Positions 1 to 14,455 of a stretch of DNA of 64,000 nt are shown here, in pieces. Positions within the stretch are counted from its first letter, which is position 1; each line of letters begins with the position of its first letter. The translations under genes were made by a program, and so were the position numbers. Below the pieces are notes generated by a model, which saw only the letters and a list, made by a program, of their open reading frames with translations, had not been told where the DNA came from and did no database searches. The stretch is from Cacajao melanocephalus (Eukaryota > Chordata > Mammalia > Primates > Pitheciidae): the NCBI GenBank assembly GCA_963573385.1, contig CAUYLG010008954.1:1-64000 (forward strand). The letters are read 5' to 3'.

Positions 1-34
1 TATATATATATATATATATGCCACATTTTCTTTA
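1..34. repeat. (TA)n microsatellite running into a short antisense L1-like piece
   Basis: Bases 1-18 are pure TA. The next bases, ccacattttcttta, match the antisense form of the L1 ORF2 3' end; the same phrase occurs in the antisense L1 near 21165. The sense L1 piece starts at 35. The array may extend beyond the window start. Confidence 0.6.
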
Positions 35-163
35 GCATGGTACTGTACCAAAACAGCTATATAGACCAATGGAACAGAACAGAGGCCTCAGAAATAACGC
101 CACACATCTATAACCACCTGATCTTTGACAAACATGACAAAAACAAGCAATGGGGAAAGAACT
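35..163 (+). mobile_element. L1 ORF2 fragment, sense
   Basis: The text from gcatggtactgtacc through caatggggaaaga is the conserved 3' part of L1 ORF2; a near-identical stretch lies at 27374-27520. It is cut at both ends and has no poly-A tail, so it is a remnant of a larger element. Confidence 0.85.
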
Positions 164-2711
164 CAGCTATAGCGATATCTCAACAGAACTGAACAAGAAC
201 GTGGTGCCCACACAGTGATGGACTTGGGTTTCATCAGCAGATGCAAGCTACATGTTTGCTAAAGTAACAACCTAAACTATTTAAGACCCAAAAGGGAGTC
301 AGGCATAAACAAGCCATATAGGCACATCTGTTCAGAAGAGTGAAATATTAGCCTAACATTTTTTGGAAAATCGTATATTTTAATAAAACCAACAGTCATT
401 CTTAACAAGAACAGTTGTTTCATATGTGCATTAAAAGTGTCAATTGGTTAAATGTAAACATTTAAACGATATCACAGTTTGGTAACACCGTTGGTAGTTT
501 CATATTTTTAAAATATTTCTGAAGACAAAAAAAAATGGAAATGGTTTCAAAGCTTTCAACTGCACTGCAAGGCACTGGTCTGCAGGGAAGGGCCACAGCT
601 CAAGAGAAAGCCCCTTTCCATCTACCCAAAGACTCCACCAAAATCTAAGCAGCTCCATGCTGCAGAGTTCCCACCCACCTGGATTTCCTGCAGCCTCAGA
701 TGTGGACACTTCAAACCACCCTCAGATGATTTAGCAAAGCCAGTTTCATTAGGATGGGTCAGAAATAGAAACTCATTATTTCAAGGGGGGATACGGTAGC
801 CTCTAGAGAAGCTGCCTTAGAGAAGATTGGGCTTTTCTTCTGAAAGCTATCCCGTTATCTTTTAATATAGAAAAATTGAACCAGGATATCAAATGCTTTC
901 TTAGAATAATCTGTAAGATGACAAAGACAGATGCAAGACGCCATTCCCAGAAATCGTGCTGGTTGAGGACTCAGACACTCCGTCTGCTCCTAAGAGGCCA
1001 TGTGGTCTTAGAAAAGTCTTTCTCCTCTGTGGGAGTGTTTTTCACACTAAATTATGAAGGGACAGCAATCATCATTCCGGATTACCCTCACAGGCATTCA
1101 AGTAAAAACCTGGGAGTAACCGAGATCCCAGCTTGGAGAAGAGGAGAGGAGGGGCACTCATCAGACAGCCTCCCACTGGGTCTCCCCTGCAGTCTTCCCC
1201 AGCTGTAGAGAGCCCCCTCACTTGAGGTTACATCCCTCCAGGGCAGTGGGCCTGGTGCCTGAGTGAGATAAGGATGCAAAGGCCCATTTTGGCCTGATGC
1301 TAGACAATGAGATCAGCAATGCCTGCCCCAGAATTCACTTCTGGGCTGGCTGAACTAGATTCTGCACTCAAGTGTGACTCCAACTTCTCTCTTTCCTGGG
1401 TCTTGGTCCCTTACACTTTGAACCTCAAATTCTGTCTGAGCATCTACTACAGAGACCAACTTGCAGCTGACCCAATAAAAATGACAATGAGTGGATTCAG
1501 ACTCCAGCTTCCTTGCCATTGGAGAGGCAATACACAGCCAAGCTCTGTCCCCTCTCAGGTTGCATCCTGTGGGATGGAGCCTCCACTGATAACCCACTCA
1601 TCAAGATAAAGGGTGAGCCTCTGACATCTGCCCATCCCTGCCTCACCACCCTACACCTCCCACTCTGCATCCTCAACATGCTTCCTGGAGTCACTTTCCT
1701 CAAGATAAGCCTACACCTAAATCTCTGCTTCAAGATCTGCTTTGGAGGTGCAACCCAAGCAAAGACAGCCTCACAAATTCCATGGGTATCTGTAAAACAC
1801 AATACCAGCATTTCCCAGAGTCTCACTGCTTCATAATTTAAAAGCCTCTTTCACAGATAGTCTCCCATAAAGCCCCAAAGTGTGTCTCCTGTGGTGGGTG
1901 ACATCCATTTTGAAATGTGACAAAGCAAAGGCAAAGGAAATCACGTCTGTCAGTGAGTGTCCCCAGAGACCTTGTGTTATAGTTTTTCCGTGTCAACTTA
2001 TGGCCTGTGAGACTGGTCTATAGGTTTCATTCTCCACTTAAAGAATTAATGAGTTCATATGTATGAAGCATTTTTAGAAAGACAACTCCACATTGATCTC
2101 AATTTGCTGGATTAAAGGATGAAAACATGGACACAGAGTCTGGAGGTATCTCACAATATTTCTCTCTTACCCACGTGCTTGGAGTGGCAGAGACACAGCT
2201 CAGTGCTGCTCAACAGCCTTGCCGGGAGCTCTGGTTGCAAGCCCCACTGAGTTTACGCCTGACACCCAACCTCTCCCAGCAGACAGCGCACCGGAGAAGA
2301 TCCAGGAGAAGGCCTTTGGGTAGATGACAACTGAGTGAGACCCGAATGAGAAGACAAATTGACCATGAACATCTCTTGCGGAGGAGGATCTCAGAGGAAC
2401 AGCTGGTTTCAATGGCCTGAGGCAGAAGTGAGCTTGGGGTGCTCACCACAAAAGGATGCTAAGGTCTTCTGTCCCTTAGCGAGGGACAAAGAGAGTGTTT
2501 GAACACAACATAGAAGTAGGAGGGAAGAGCCTGATCCTGATGGGTCGTGCGGACTACAGGAAGGAACTTGGATTTCTTTTGGAATGTAATGGGACAGAAG
2601 ACCACGTTTTAAGGGGAGCAGAGCAAAGGATCTGTGGCTCTGGGACCACCAAGCCTTCCCATCTTTATGGATTATCACATGAGTTTTGCATATTGAAAGC
2701 TCAATAGTAGT
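164..2711. other. No recognised gene or repeat
   Basis: Single-copy-looking sequence of moderate GC. ORFs of 60-110 codons occur on both strands and overlap one another (for example 876-1208 plus, 1497-1826 minus), with no codon pattern, domain or splice structure I could recognise. Decayed ancient repeats may be present but I cannot name them. Confidence 0.5.
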
Positions 2712-3222
2712 ATGAAATCTGTATGCATTCATGAAATAAACAGAATAATATTGCTCCCACCTTCCAAAGATGTTCACATCCTATTCCCAGAACCTGTGAA
2801 TATGTTACCTTACATGGTAATAGGGACTTGAAAGACATGATTCCTTTAAGGACTTTGAGATGGGAAGATTTTCCTAGATTATTTGCATGTGCCCAATGTA
2901 ACCATAGGGGTTTTATAAGGTGGGGAGGCAAAAATGTCACTGTCAGAGTGATATAGGGTAAGACTTGATCAGCCATGGCTCCCTTTGGAGATATAAAGGA
3001 TACACCAGCTAGGGAATATGAGCACCTTCTAGAAGCTGAAAGAAAGGAATGGATTGTGCCCTTGAGCCTTCCAAAGGAAGAGAGCCCAGCGAACACCTTG
3101 ATTTCAGCCCTATAAAGCCCATTTTTGGACTTCTGACTTCCAGAACTGTAAGAGAATATTTTTTGTTGCTTAAAATCACTAAGTTTTAGTCATTCGCTAT
3201 AGCAGCAACAAGAAACTAATAG
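2712..3222 (+). mobile_element. MaLR-type (MLT1-like) solo LTR
   Basis: About 510 bp with the order expected of an MLT1 LTR: gttcacatcc and cctgtgaatatgtta near 2770-2800, a middle ending in cttctgacttccagaactg near 3130, and the terminal agaaactaat. No internal region or second LTR follows, so this is a solo LTR. The exact subfamily and left edge are uncertain. Confidence 0.7.
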
Positions 3223-3515
3223 AGTTCATTACTTTAGTTGTCTCCCAATTTTACTAGACCCCAAGATATTTGTTTTAAATGGGCAATCTGTTTATATCCT
3301 TTAATATTATGTGGGAGGAAGCACACTTGAGGAAATGTACTCTCTTCAGTAATGAACGCCTGGACATCCCAATGCAGTGAAACCTTGAACAGTGTCACTG
3401 AAGAACCTGTATAGAATTGGGAGACCCGGGATCATGTACCCCCAGGATGTATGGGTTCTTAATGGGTTAAGGCCCCATAACCTTCTGAAACTCAAATTTA
3501 TTTTTCAGTAAAATT
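3223..3515. other. No recognised feature
   Basis: Short unassigned stretch between the MLT1-like LTR and an L2-type copy. I see no ORF, repeat or hairpin worth naming. Confidence 0.4.
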
Positions 3516-4303
3516 GAGACTCATTATTCACTCAGCAGATATTTACAGGGCACCTATTACAAGTTAGACACTGGTCTAAGTCCAGGGTATAGCAGTGAAA
3601 AATAGAAGAGGGAAAAATGCCTGGTAACCAAGAAGCATACATTCAACATGGAAAAAGACACCACACAAAAACATATATTGAGAAGACATAGATATGATAA
3701 AGAAACATAAAGCTAGAGAAGAGACAGTATTTGATGGGGTTAGTGTTCAATGCAGGGTGTTTGGGGACAACAGCTGTGATAAAAATATTTATGCAGAGAT
3801 TTGATTGATGTAACTTGGGAGCCACGTGACTGTCTGGACAAGAGAGGGCCAGCCACAGGGAGAGTATGTGCAAAGGCTCTGAGGCAGGACTGTGTATGGA
3901 AGGTCTGAGAAATAGTAAGGAAGCCAGAGAGGCTGCAGTGCAATGAGCAAAGGAGATAGAGAGTGGTGGGAGGTGGGGTCAGAGAGCAGGCCAGGACCCC
4001 GCTGGGGGCCCTAGTAGGCCATAGGATGAATTTGGGGTGCTGCTCTGAGGAAGATAAGAAAGCACTGGAGGGGCCTGAGTAGAGGTGGCACATTATCTTA
4101 CCAGCAAATAAATGATGACACTAACCAGGCAAGAATGTTGGCAGACACGAGTGACAGTAGCAGAAGTGTCAAGGAAGTTTGGAAAAGGGAGACACTTTGA
4201 AATTAGAGCTAGCCTAGTTTTCCGATGGGTTGAATGTAGGAGTGAAAGAAAGAGAAGAGATAATCCACATTTGCCACTTGAGCCTGAATACCTGGAAAAA
4301 TGG
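3516..4303 (-). mobile_element. L2-type LINE 3' region, first part of split copy
   Basis: Read on the plus strand it opens with attcactcagcagatattta and tagacactggtctaag, and contains tgtgcaaaggctctgaggca and agtaggccatagga. This is the reverse complement of the same ancient repeat that ends in an (AATG)n tail at 17490, so the element points to the minus strand. The copy continues at 5041 after an MLT2 insertion. The L2/CR1 assignment is by tail style and by its likely reverse-transcriptase C-terminal coding; the subfamily is unsure. Confidence 0.6.
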
Positions 4304-5040
<737 letters not shown>

Positions 5041-5260
5041 TGAGAGGGGCCTTTGCTGGTTTTAAGGAAACAAGAAAGAATTGCCGGGGAATAGAGATCA
5101 ACAAATCAGTTTGGGACCTTGAGAGTTGAAGAGATCTATTAGGCACCTGAATGGAGATTTGGGGGAGATAGTTGGCCATTTGAGAGTAGAATTTCAGGGA
5201 AATCATGGGTAAAGATATTAATTTGGGATAAATAAATGACTTTTAAACACATGCTACTGA
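5041..5260 (-). mobile_element. L2-type LINE, second part of split copy
   Basis: Sequence such as cacctgaatggagatttggg resumes the repeat broken at 4303. The right edge is approximate. Confidence 0.5.
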
Positions 5261-5376
5261 ATCAGGTCGCTTAGTGTAAAACTAATGATGTATAGAGAAA
5301 ATATGTTTTATAAAATTTGATTTCTGGAATACTCCAAGGTTTGGAGGTCGGGAAGAGAAGAAAACACTAGCTAGTC

Positions 5377-5990
<614 letters not shown>

Positions 5991-6372
5991 TGATATGATT
6001 TGGCTGTGTCCACAACAAAATCTCATATTGAACTGCAGTTCTCACAACCCCTACGTGTTGTGGGAGGTAATTGAATCATGGGGCCAGTTAACCTCCACCC
6101 TACTCTCGTGATAGTGAGTTGACAGTGAGTGGGTTCTCACGAGATCTGATGGCTTTATAAGGGGCTCGTTCCCACCTGTGCTCTGCACATCTACTTGCTG
6201 CCATCATGTGAAGCAAATGAAGAAGGACGTATTTGCTTCCCCTTCCACCATGATTGTAAATTCCTGAGGTCTCCCCCACCATGTTGAACTGTAAGTCAAT
6301 TAAACTTCTTTCCTTTTTAAATTATCCAATCTCAGGTATGTCCTTATAGCAGTATGAGAATGAACTAATACA
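5991..6372 (+). mobile_element. MST-type MaLR solo LTR
   Basis: It starts tgatatgatttggctgtgtc, contains gggaggtaattgaatcatgg and cacgagatctgatgg, has a polyadenylation-region motif gtcaattaaacttctttcc, and ends gaactaataca. Flanking 5-mers ccttg and ccctg are a plausible decayed target duplication. No internal sequence follows. Confidence 0.9.
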
Positions 6373-7054
6373 CCCTGTGATAGATAAAATATTACAGGCC
6401 GGCACAGAGATGAAATTCTCTGGGAAGAATTTAGACAAATGAGAGAATTAAAAATCTCAGAGGCAAATATAAGCAGTTGCCATTTCAGATGCAGAGTGAC
6501 AGAATTAATGTCACCCAGAGTCAGGCATTGCCTGTAGAGATGTCTGCATACTAGGGGCAATGTGGAGAGAAAGGCATTCTTCAAAGGACAGGCACAGTGT
6601 CATTAGCATCAAGCCAGAATCTCCTGGCTCCATCTGCACTAAAGCCAGATGAGCTCCACAGGCACAGACCCTGGTGGCTTCTGTGATTTAGACAGCAGGC
6701 TTTAAAAAGATCCTTCGCACAGATGTTTTCAAAATTGGGCCGTGCTTTGTTCTGTGAATGTTGAGAGGCAGTGAGACCACAATGGCATCTTCATTATTAA
6801 AAGTTCCACCAGTAAAAGTTTCCAATTAGTCCTCACTCCAGGGCTTTTGAGTATAAGGCTATACTAAAACTAAAGCTTTGAATTCCATAGCTGTAGTTCC
6901 TGCTACATGACTAATGGGTCTTATTTATACAGACAGCCCAGAAACAGGGGCAGCTGTGACCCTATAGAAAGAAAAAAGGACCCAGTTCCTGGAGACCTTT
7001 GCCTCAGTCCCAACCAACCCCTCAGCAGAGGCATCAAGCATACTTGTTGATTTC
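6373..7054. other. No recognised feature
   Basis: Unassigned sequence. The minus-strand ORFs at 6300-6584 and 6921-7241 span the LTR edge and the MIR respectively, so I do not treat them as genes. Confidence 0.4.
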
Positions 7055-7215
7055 TTTCTGTGCCACTTTGAGCAAGATACCACGTACCTGGGAGCCTCAG
7101 TTTCCTCATCTCTAGAATGGAAGACACAACATCTATGTCACAGGGGAGCGAACGATGAAAAGAGAAAAATCTACATAAAAGAATGAATTGTGTGTGTGAC
7201 AATGTTGTTGTTGTT
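7055..7215 (+). mobile_element. MIR SINE, sense
   Basis: The core gtgccactttgagcaagata and ctcagtttcctcatctctag followed by gaatggaagacacaac matches the conserved MIR core (tgccactt, cctcagtttcctcatctgtaa), with indels typical of its age. Confidence 0.65.
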
Positions 7216-8324
7216 ATTGCACATTTCCAGTTTAATCTCAAAGCTGATTTCTGTCCTACCCTTTATGAGCTGCATGAATTGTCATCAGTAAAATACAGGC
7301 AGAATTGCCTGGGTGCCATACTTTAGGGAGGTAATGTAGGAACTGAACAAACTAAAGTGTTTACTGGTGATTACTAGAATGTAGTAATGCACAACAGTAG
7401 TAAAATTGTGTATAACACCCTTATTTGATGACATGTGCTGTGTTCAACATTTTACATAAATTGTATCATTTTATCTTAAAAGGACATAAACAGTTAAGAA
7501 CTGTTGAGAAACATATAATACAAATAAGGAAATGAAAATGTGATGATAAGAAACAACCCAAAGATGTCCTCTCCATGGGCCCTTGGATCTTTTTGATATC
7601 CCATCCCATCATATGGCCTCCACCATCAGAGGTACCTTGAGGTCCAAGATGAATGCCAGAGCTCCAGTCATCTCCTCTCAGTTAAAAGCAGCAAAAAGAA
7701 GACAGAGGAATAAAAAGAGTCCTTGTCTCCAAGCTGAGGCAGCTCCCTTAAAGAGGTCTTTACAGAAGCTCAACACACTACCTCCGCTAACATCTCACCA
7801 TCCATGGCTTAATCACATGGGGCTCTAAGCTACAAGGGAAAGTGAGGAATGTGGACTTTTAGCTCATCATTAATCTTAATGAAATTCTGTTATTAAAGAG
7901 GAAAGGGAAATCAAACATTGCCTAGGTAATTGGCAGTCTGCTACATCATTTAAAATGCATTCAGTGTTCTGGTAAAATTTTTAAAAGTTAACATGCTCTT
8001 CATTAGACAACAAAGCATAATAGAAAAGAATAAAGGAAACAAGAAATGAGAAAGTCAGAAAAGGCAAAAATGTAGAAAGGAATCAGACAGGTCGCAGATT
8101 GTTCCTCCATAGATGACATCTGCTTGGAAATCTAGGAATTGCAACTAAATCTGAATGGGAATCTGAGACACAATTTTTCATTCTTCCTCCTGAAGGGAAT
8201 TTCCATAAACCCTCCCACACATTCACCTGAAAATTCAGCCGTGAGCAGAGTGGTGTTCCAAATGCACACAGGGATTTATTGCTTCAGGGTTAAACATGAC
8301 TTAAACATCATGTATCAACTTTTG
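7216..8324. other. Unassigned, perhaps with decayed repeats
   Basis: Around 7430-7560 there is a weak antisense MIR-like stretch (tgtgctgtgttcaacatttt). Around 7740-7860 the text catggcttaatcacatgggg resembles an old interspersed repeat I cannot name. No gene is supported. Confidence 0.35.
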
Positions 8325-8610
8325 TCCAGTAAACTCCTACTTGTTCTTCAAGACCCAACACAGTTGGCCCTCTTCTAGGAGCCCTTCATGATTCCCCCCA
8401 CAGAATTACTAGCCATTCCTCTATGCTCCCTTGGAGCTTGGCACCATGTTACAGAACAGCATGTCTAACCCTGGATTGGAATACTCAATTTTTACCTCCC
8501 TATCCTTGAACTAAACTGGAGATTGTCAGGAGAAGGATCATGTCTTATTTTTGCTTCTTTCCTCGAATGGCCACTGCAGGGTCTGCTATGTAGGAGGCAA
8601 ATTACACACA
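8325..8610 (+). mobile_element. L2 LINE 3' end, sense
   Basis: The order ctcctacttgttcttcaagac, ggagcccttcatgattcccc, ctctatgctcccttggag and gagaaggatcatgtcttatt follows the 3' untranslated region of L2. The usual repeated tail is not preserved. Confidence 0.7.
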
Positions 8611-8834
8611 ATCACAAAGACCCCGCTATTCCCTCGCAATGGTTACAGTGTTATCAAGAAGCAAGGGACTGTAGAGGTGGGTCCTTATAGTCAATGGCGT
8701 CACCACTTCCCCTTGAAGAGCAGCAATTCTGGGAGACCAAGGCTTCCCCCAGCAGCCCAACCAGTCACAAACCATACCAAACGTAAGACTTTTGAGAGCC
8801 AAGAAAGACACCACATGCACTCAAAGTACGGTTG
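8611..8834. other. No recognised feature
   Basis: Short unassigned stretch between two L2-type copies of opposite orientation. Confidence 0.4.
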
Positions 8835-9715
8835 CATTCCAACAAACACAGAATACCCATCATATGCCAGGTACTCTTCCAGATTCTGTGAAGAGAAAAT
8901 TATAAAGCCATACAAGCTCCACATCCCTATGGGGTATATACTTACGGAGAAAGAGAGATACAAGTGAGCAAATAAATATGTAATAAAATTATTTTGAAGA
9001 GGGTTGAGTATAATAAAGGACAGAAAAGAGTTTGATATCATAGAGAATGACCAAGAAAGAGCAGGGCTACCAAAGAAAAGGAATCCTGTATGTTACCTTG
9101 CCATGATGAGTAAGCTGGAGCCAGTCCTCCAGGGGCCAACTGTTGCTGGCAGAGGCAATGGCATGTGCAAAGGTCCTGAGGTGGGAGCAGAATTAAGTTG
9201 TTCTTGGAAAGAAGGAGGATGGAGTGTGGTAAGGGAGAGGAAGATCAGTGAGAAATGAGGGAACAGGGTATGCAGAGTCAAATCAAGCAGAGATCTTTAG
9301 TTGATGATGAGAAATTTACATTTACCACTAACTGCAATTGGCAAAGGAGAATTTTAAGCAAGAGACACACATCATCTGTTTTATGACTTAAAAGGATAAC
9401 TGTGGTCGCTGTGTAGAGACTGAATCAGCTAGAAGCCAGAATGGAGAAGGAGCTGGGCAAAAGGTTAAGGAAGTTTACCTGCGGAGAGGTCCACGTGATT
9501 TTGGCTGGGATGGAGGCAGCAGGGATGGAAAAAAAATAGGTGACTTCTACCTGTATTGTGCAGGTTAGAGCCACCAGGGCTTGAAGATGGACTAGACACA
9601 GTGGTAGAGTAGAAGAAAGGCATCAGCCTTTGTCTTAGATCTGTGATCAGAACAATTTTGTGGATGGTGGCACCATTTGCCAAAATGGAGATGAATGAAG
9701 ATGTAGTGCTGTCAA
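8835..9715 (-). mobile_element. L2-type LINE 3' region, antisense
   Basis: Same family as the split copy at 3516-5260: the matching block tgcaaaggtcctgaggtggg lies near 9168, aaaggataactgtggtcgct near 9390, and tggatggtggcaccatttgc near 9660. About 880 bp is recognisable. Several 60-85 codon ORFs fall inside it and are not genes. Confidence 0.6.
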
Positions 9716-10207
9716 TCAAGAGAGGGGAGACTCCTTAGAACTCCCTTGAATGTTGGAATTAAGCCCTTTGCAATTAAGTCACCAGTTAAGGGATGCAGCC
9801 CAGTCTAAAATAAATTATTCTGCATAGTTCATCAAAGTGAATTGGCTGGAATTTCACTGTATCAGAGTTTTGTTCTCAGAATCACAAATGATGCCTTTTG
9901 AACCACAGCTTGTGTTGGAATTACTATGTCATTAGCTGTGGACTGGGAGCAGAAGACCGAATCAATTGGCAGTGAAATGAGGATGAGCTGCTGTTGAAAA
10001 CGCAAATGACTTCCATGGAAATGACTCACTAATTGTTAAGCAATTGCAATCGATTTTTCTGGTGTACCACTAGGGATGGACTGTGTGTCCTGCCTGAGAT
10101 AAGGCCAACCCACGGCCATTTCACAACAACCAGCAAGGACTTCTGAGCAGAATTCATGCCCTCCACCACTCCAAGACAAACATTTTACAGTAAAGAGCTG
10201 AAAGTCC
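9716..10207. other. No recognised feature
   Basis: About 490 bp of single-copy-looking sequence. It ends with the 16-base target site (10192-10207) of the following Alu. Confidence 0.45.
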
Positions 10208-10724
<517 letters not shown>

Positions 10725-11365
10725 TATGTTTTTTATTTATACGAATGTATAGGGTAGTGAGAAATTTTGTTACATGTACATAATGCACAGCGATCAAGTT
10801 AGGTTAGAGTATATGGGGTGTCCTCACCCCAGCACGAAACACTTTTGTTAGGCATAGTCACCTTAGTGTGCTATCAAACACTGAATTCATTCCTTCCATC
10901 TTATTGTATGTGTGTACTCTTTAACCCACTTTTCTTCATCTGTCTCCCTCCCCTCCCACTCACCTGTTCCAGGCTCTGACTCATCTTTCCACTCTCTACC
11001 TCCATGGTTTCCCATTTTTTAGCTTCCACATATAAGTGGGAACATGTTGTATTTGTCTTTCTATACCTGGCTTATTTCACTGAAGAGAATGACCTCAAGT
11101 TCTATCCATGTTGCCACAAATGACATAGTTGCATTCTTTTTATGTCTGAATAATGTTCCATTTTGTAAATATATCACATTTCTTTTATCCATTGATCCAC
11201 TGAACACTTGGGTTGGTTCCATATCTTTGCTATTGTGAATAGTTCTGCTATAAATATGGGAATGCAGGTATTACTTTGATATATTGATTCCTTGTCCTTT
11301 GGATAGATACCCAGTAGTGGAATTGCTGGATCAAATAGTAATTCTATTTTCAGTTTTTTGAGAAA
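10725..11365 (-). mobile_element. L1 (L1M type) 3' end, antisense
   Basis: Read on the plus strand it carries 3'UTR sequence first (gaaattttgttacatgtaca, cacatataagtgggaacatg), then the ORF2 end (ctggcttatttcactgaaga, ccagtagtggaattgctgga). The element points to the minus strand and stops in ORF2, as expected for a 5'-truncated insertion. Confidence 0.85.
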
Positions 11366-11509
11366 TCTGTGATATTAGAGCAGTGGAAGAATAACTGACT
11401 CAGAGGCAAATACTCTAATGCCAATGAGAGCCAGGCAGGTTAATGAGTGAATCAAGTTTAGCTGGGGAGAAGCTGCCATAGAGGAATTGTGAAAGGGACA
11501 CCAGGAGCC

Positions 11510-11680
11510 GAATGTCAGCGTTTCATTTCCAGCTCTGTTGATACTGTGTGACCTTAGGCAAGTCACTTAACCTCTCTGTGCCTCATCTGTAAAACGGTGA
11601 TTTTCTTCGTCTCTGCCTATGAGATGTTGTCCGCAGTCAATGTTCAGTTAAGTGTCATAGCTGGCATCATTGTCATTGTG
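11510..11680 (+). mobile_element. MIR SINE, sense
   Basis: Strong core match: tgtgtgaccttaggcaagtc followed by acttaacctctctgtgcctc and atctgtaaaacggtga. Confidence 0.85.
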
Positions 11681-11994
11681 ACCAGAGAGTACGTCCCAGG
11701 TTTAAGGCAGACAGCATCTTCCCAGCTAGTTGTAGTAAGGGTTCAATGGGCCCAGAGTAGCCAGGTCTTCAACTATATCAAGACAGAAGCTTCAATGTCA
11801 GGCAAACTTTCTATATATAAATCTTGAAAGTAAATTTAGAAATTGTGAATATGTTGGATGGGCCAAATAAAATCCCTGGAACTGTATCTACCTGAGAATC
11901 TAAAACTGCACACATCACATGGGTGAGGCAGGTTATGTAGTCTCCAGGCCCAACTTGAAGGCAATGATGCTCTTTCTTCTTTCACTGATGATGT
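11681..11994. other. No recognised feature
   Basis: Unassigned sequence between two MIRs; a 76-codon plus-strand ORF (11597-11827) overlaps the MIR and is not supported as a gene. Confidence 0.4.
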
Positions 11995-12190
11995 TTCCTG
12001 AATACCACGTGCTTGGCTCTAGCATTCGGAGACAGGCAGTGTTGTACCTATCAGCAGATGGGAATATTGAGGCTGGGGGAGATCAGGAGACCCGGCCAGT
12101 GGTCACAGTCTGTTAGCGGCAAGGCTGGAATTTGAAACTAGGTTTTCCTGAACCCAGATGCAATTTACCTCGCTGTGGTGCTACACGCCT
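11995..12190 (-). mobile_element. MIR SINE, antisense
   Basis: The antisense core is visible as atcagcagatgggaatattg, ccagtggtcacagtctgtta and ctggaatttgaaactagg, followed by the tRNA-like end near gctgtggtgctac. Confidence 0.7.
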
Positions 12191-12904
12191 CTCCTTCCTC
12201 TTCGCTAGCTTATCTGTTTTTCAACTTCTGCGCAGAGGCAGACAACGGCCAAAGTGGCAACTGGACCAGATGTTTCCATCCAGTTCTAAGCAGCCCCAGG
12301 CAGGAACATCTGCTGCCTAGCCTGCCTCATCTGCTTCAGCACAAGAAAACAGCCAGTGACAAAATGACTGAGCTTGCGGCAGCTACTGCTGGCGATGTGC
12401 CTGATAAGTATTAAGTAGAAGCTGTTGTTTTCCCTACAGACATTTCTGTTTGGGTTTATATACATGCATGTGCTTCATGCAGAAATCACATTTAATTAAA
12501 CACAGGGAGCTGACTCAAGCATGCTAAAATAAAACTGTGATGTACCATTTCCCGCTTTCACCTGCCTTCCTATTAGAACTTCCCAGAAGGTACTGACTGG
12601 CCAGGGCAAATCTTGCTCATCTTGCTCAATGACACTGTTAGGGTCTGAGGATGCAAGGGCCCTGTTCCTTTCTCTCTGTCCTTTGTCCTTTCTTCCTCAA
12701 TTGAATTGAAAATAAAACCTGGAGAAAGAGATTTCAATAAGAATCCACAACCATAAACATCATAAAACTCAAGGTCATAGGCTGGCCAAGGCTTTTCACC
12801 AATGAAGATGCCAATCCCTGGGCCAATGTCAAGAGCAAGATATTCACCCAAGAGGTCTGAAAGCCACTGGCACAACATGGCACCCAGGATCCTCAGAGAA
12901 TGAG
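12191..12904. other. No recognised repeat; 126-codon minus ORF
   Basis: An open frame of 126 codons runs on the minus strand at 12573-12953. I recognise no domain in it, and its upstream end runs into a probable MIR. I do not call it a gene. Confidence 0.4.
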
Positions 12905-12995
12905 ATGAGGACTGGAAATAGAGCAGATTCTGGGGCCAGAGAGGCACGTTCAAATTATGTTCCTGCCACTGTAGTCTCAGGAAAGTTGTGTGTAT
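12905..12995 (+). mobile_element. Possible MIR fragment, sense
   Basis: gcagattctggggccagaga, cgttcaaattatg and cctgccactg follow the 5' half of MIR in order, with divergence. Confidence 0.45.
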
Positions 12996-14455
12996 TTGGA
13001 TTCTTTTTGGTTTTCTTTCAAAAGATGTATCCTGCCTAGTTCAATGAATTTGGAGATTTGTTTTCTGTTGGGATTCAGTCGGGATGGCTAGCAAAATATT
13101 GAGGGAAATCTTAGGGGAAACTTATAGATGCATCTTTCCCTATGACCTAATGCTCTAATGTAAGAATGAGCTGCCTGTAGTCATAGGGTAAAGACTAGGA
13201 TAATAAAAGCTCCCCCAGTTAAGTCTGTTTACCCCACATCCCTTTGTCCTTACTCTAATTTGTTTCCTCATGTAAACTTTGTGCTGGATTGCCCTCTGGG
13301 GCGGGTGGTGGGGGAAGGTCAAAGGGGAATTACCCATTAATGTTTACTCTGGGTCCTGGAACCAAAAGCTTTTGTCATTCGTAAAACCACTCTTTTAACC
13401 ATGTTAATTATCCACAAGCATGTTGACTTAGAACCTCTGTTATTAAATCTATACTGAATAAATGTGAGGAGGAACAGGGAGTCGTGGTTAGTGGCAATCG
13501 CCTCTGAAAGCAGTTGACAACCTTGCCCAGCCCACTCGACACTGTATTCTGTGTGTGTGAGTGCATTCATTCATCCGTGGCTAAGTCAGGGTCTGCAGCA
13601 CAGACCTCCACAGATGGTGATCAATGTCTCAGTTTTCAGTTTCATTTTTTTTTTCTTCTCATAATACATGCACATGATAAACAAATTTAGAAAGTACTTA
13701 TAGGCATCCGATGGAGGGAATAACAACAAAGTGAATATCTGTGTTCTCTCAACATGGATTAAGAAATGGAATATACATGTGAAGTGTTTAGTTTTTAGAA
13801 TCTCATTGTCATCATTGATTTTATTATTATTCTGGTTTCCCTCTCTATTTGTTTGCAGATAGACAAATATATAGATGCTGTGAAATGACGTAGGAATGCA
13901 GCCATTTTTCACTGGTGTCATAGGATACACAGCTTTCTGCATCTGCATTTCACACTCAACAGTGATTGAGCTGCTATCTGATGTTTGATTTTAGGGTCTG
14001 TGTTCATGACTTCTATGCTAGACAAATGGTCTGTGCTTAGCTGGAGTAGCTGAAAGAAATGTTATCATAGTGTTAGCTAGATGGGAGCTGACACAGCCAC
14101 TGAGACCAGCATCAGGGCACCAACGACCACTTTCCTGGAGAATGCGATGCATGTTGGAGCTCAGTAGAAATGTCTTGACACTCTAAATGGAGAAGATTCT
14201 TCAGGACACGCAGCCCTACAGGGGAAGTATTATACAACGCTGAAAGCCACAAATGCAAATTGGAAGTCCACAGACTGATTTTGGTCAGTACGTACTCACA
14301 ATGATCCAAAAGGTTACTCTCTCCCTCTTACCAAAGCATTGAGTCAGCTGTCTTCACCAAGTTCTGGTTAAAGCCATGAATAAATGCTTACTGAAACCAC
14401 CATTTGCAAATGAACCAAGGACCACAACATAGACCAGCCTTGAAATTCCTTGGAG
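12996..14455. other. Unassigned; possible old LINE near 13640-13960
   Basis: No gene is supported. The AT-rich stretch at about 13640-13960 has the look of a decayed antisense L1M 3' end (catttttcactggtgtcat), but the match is too weak to call. Confidence 0.35.

Noticed and set aside
12573..12953. 126-codon minus ORF
   Set aside because: No recognisable domain; the upstream end overlaps a probable MIR; length is within chance.
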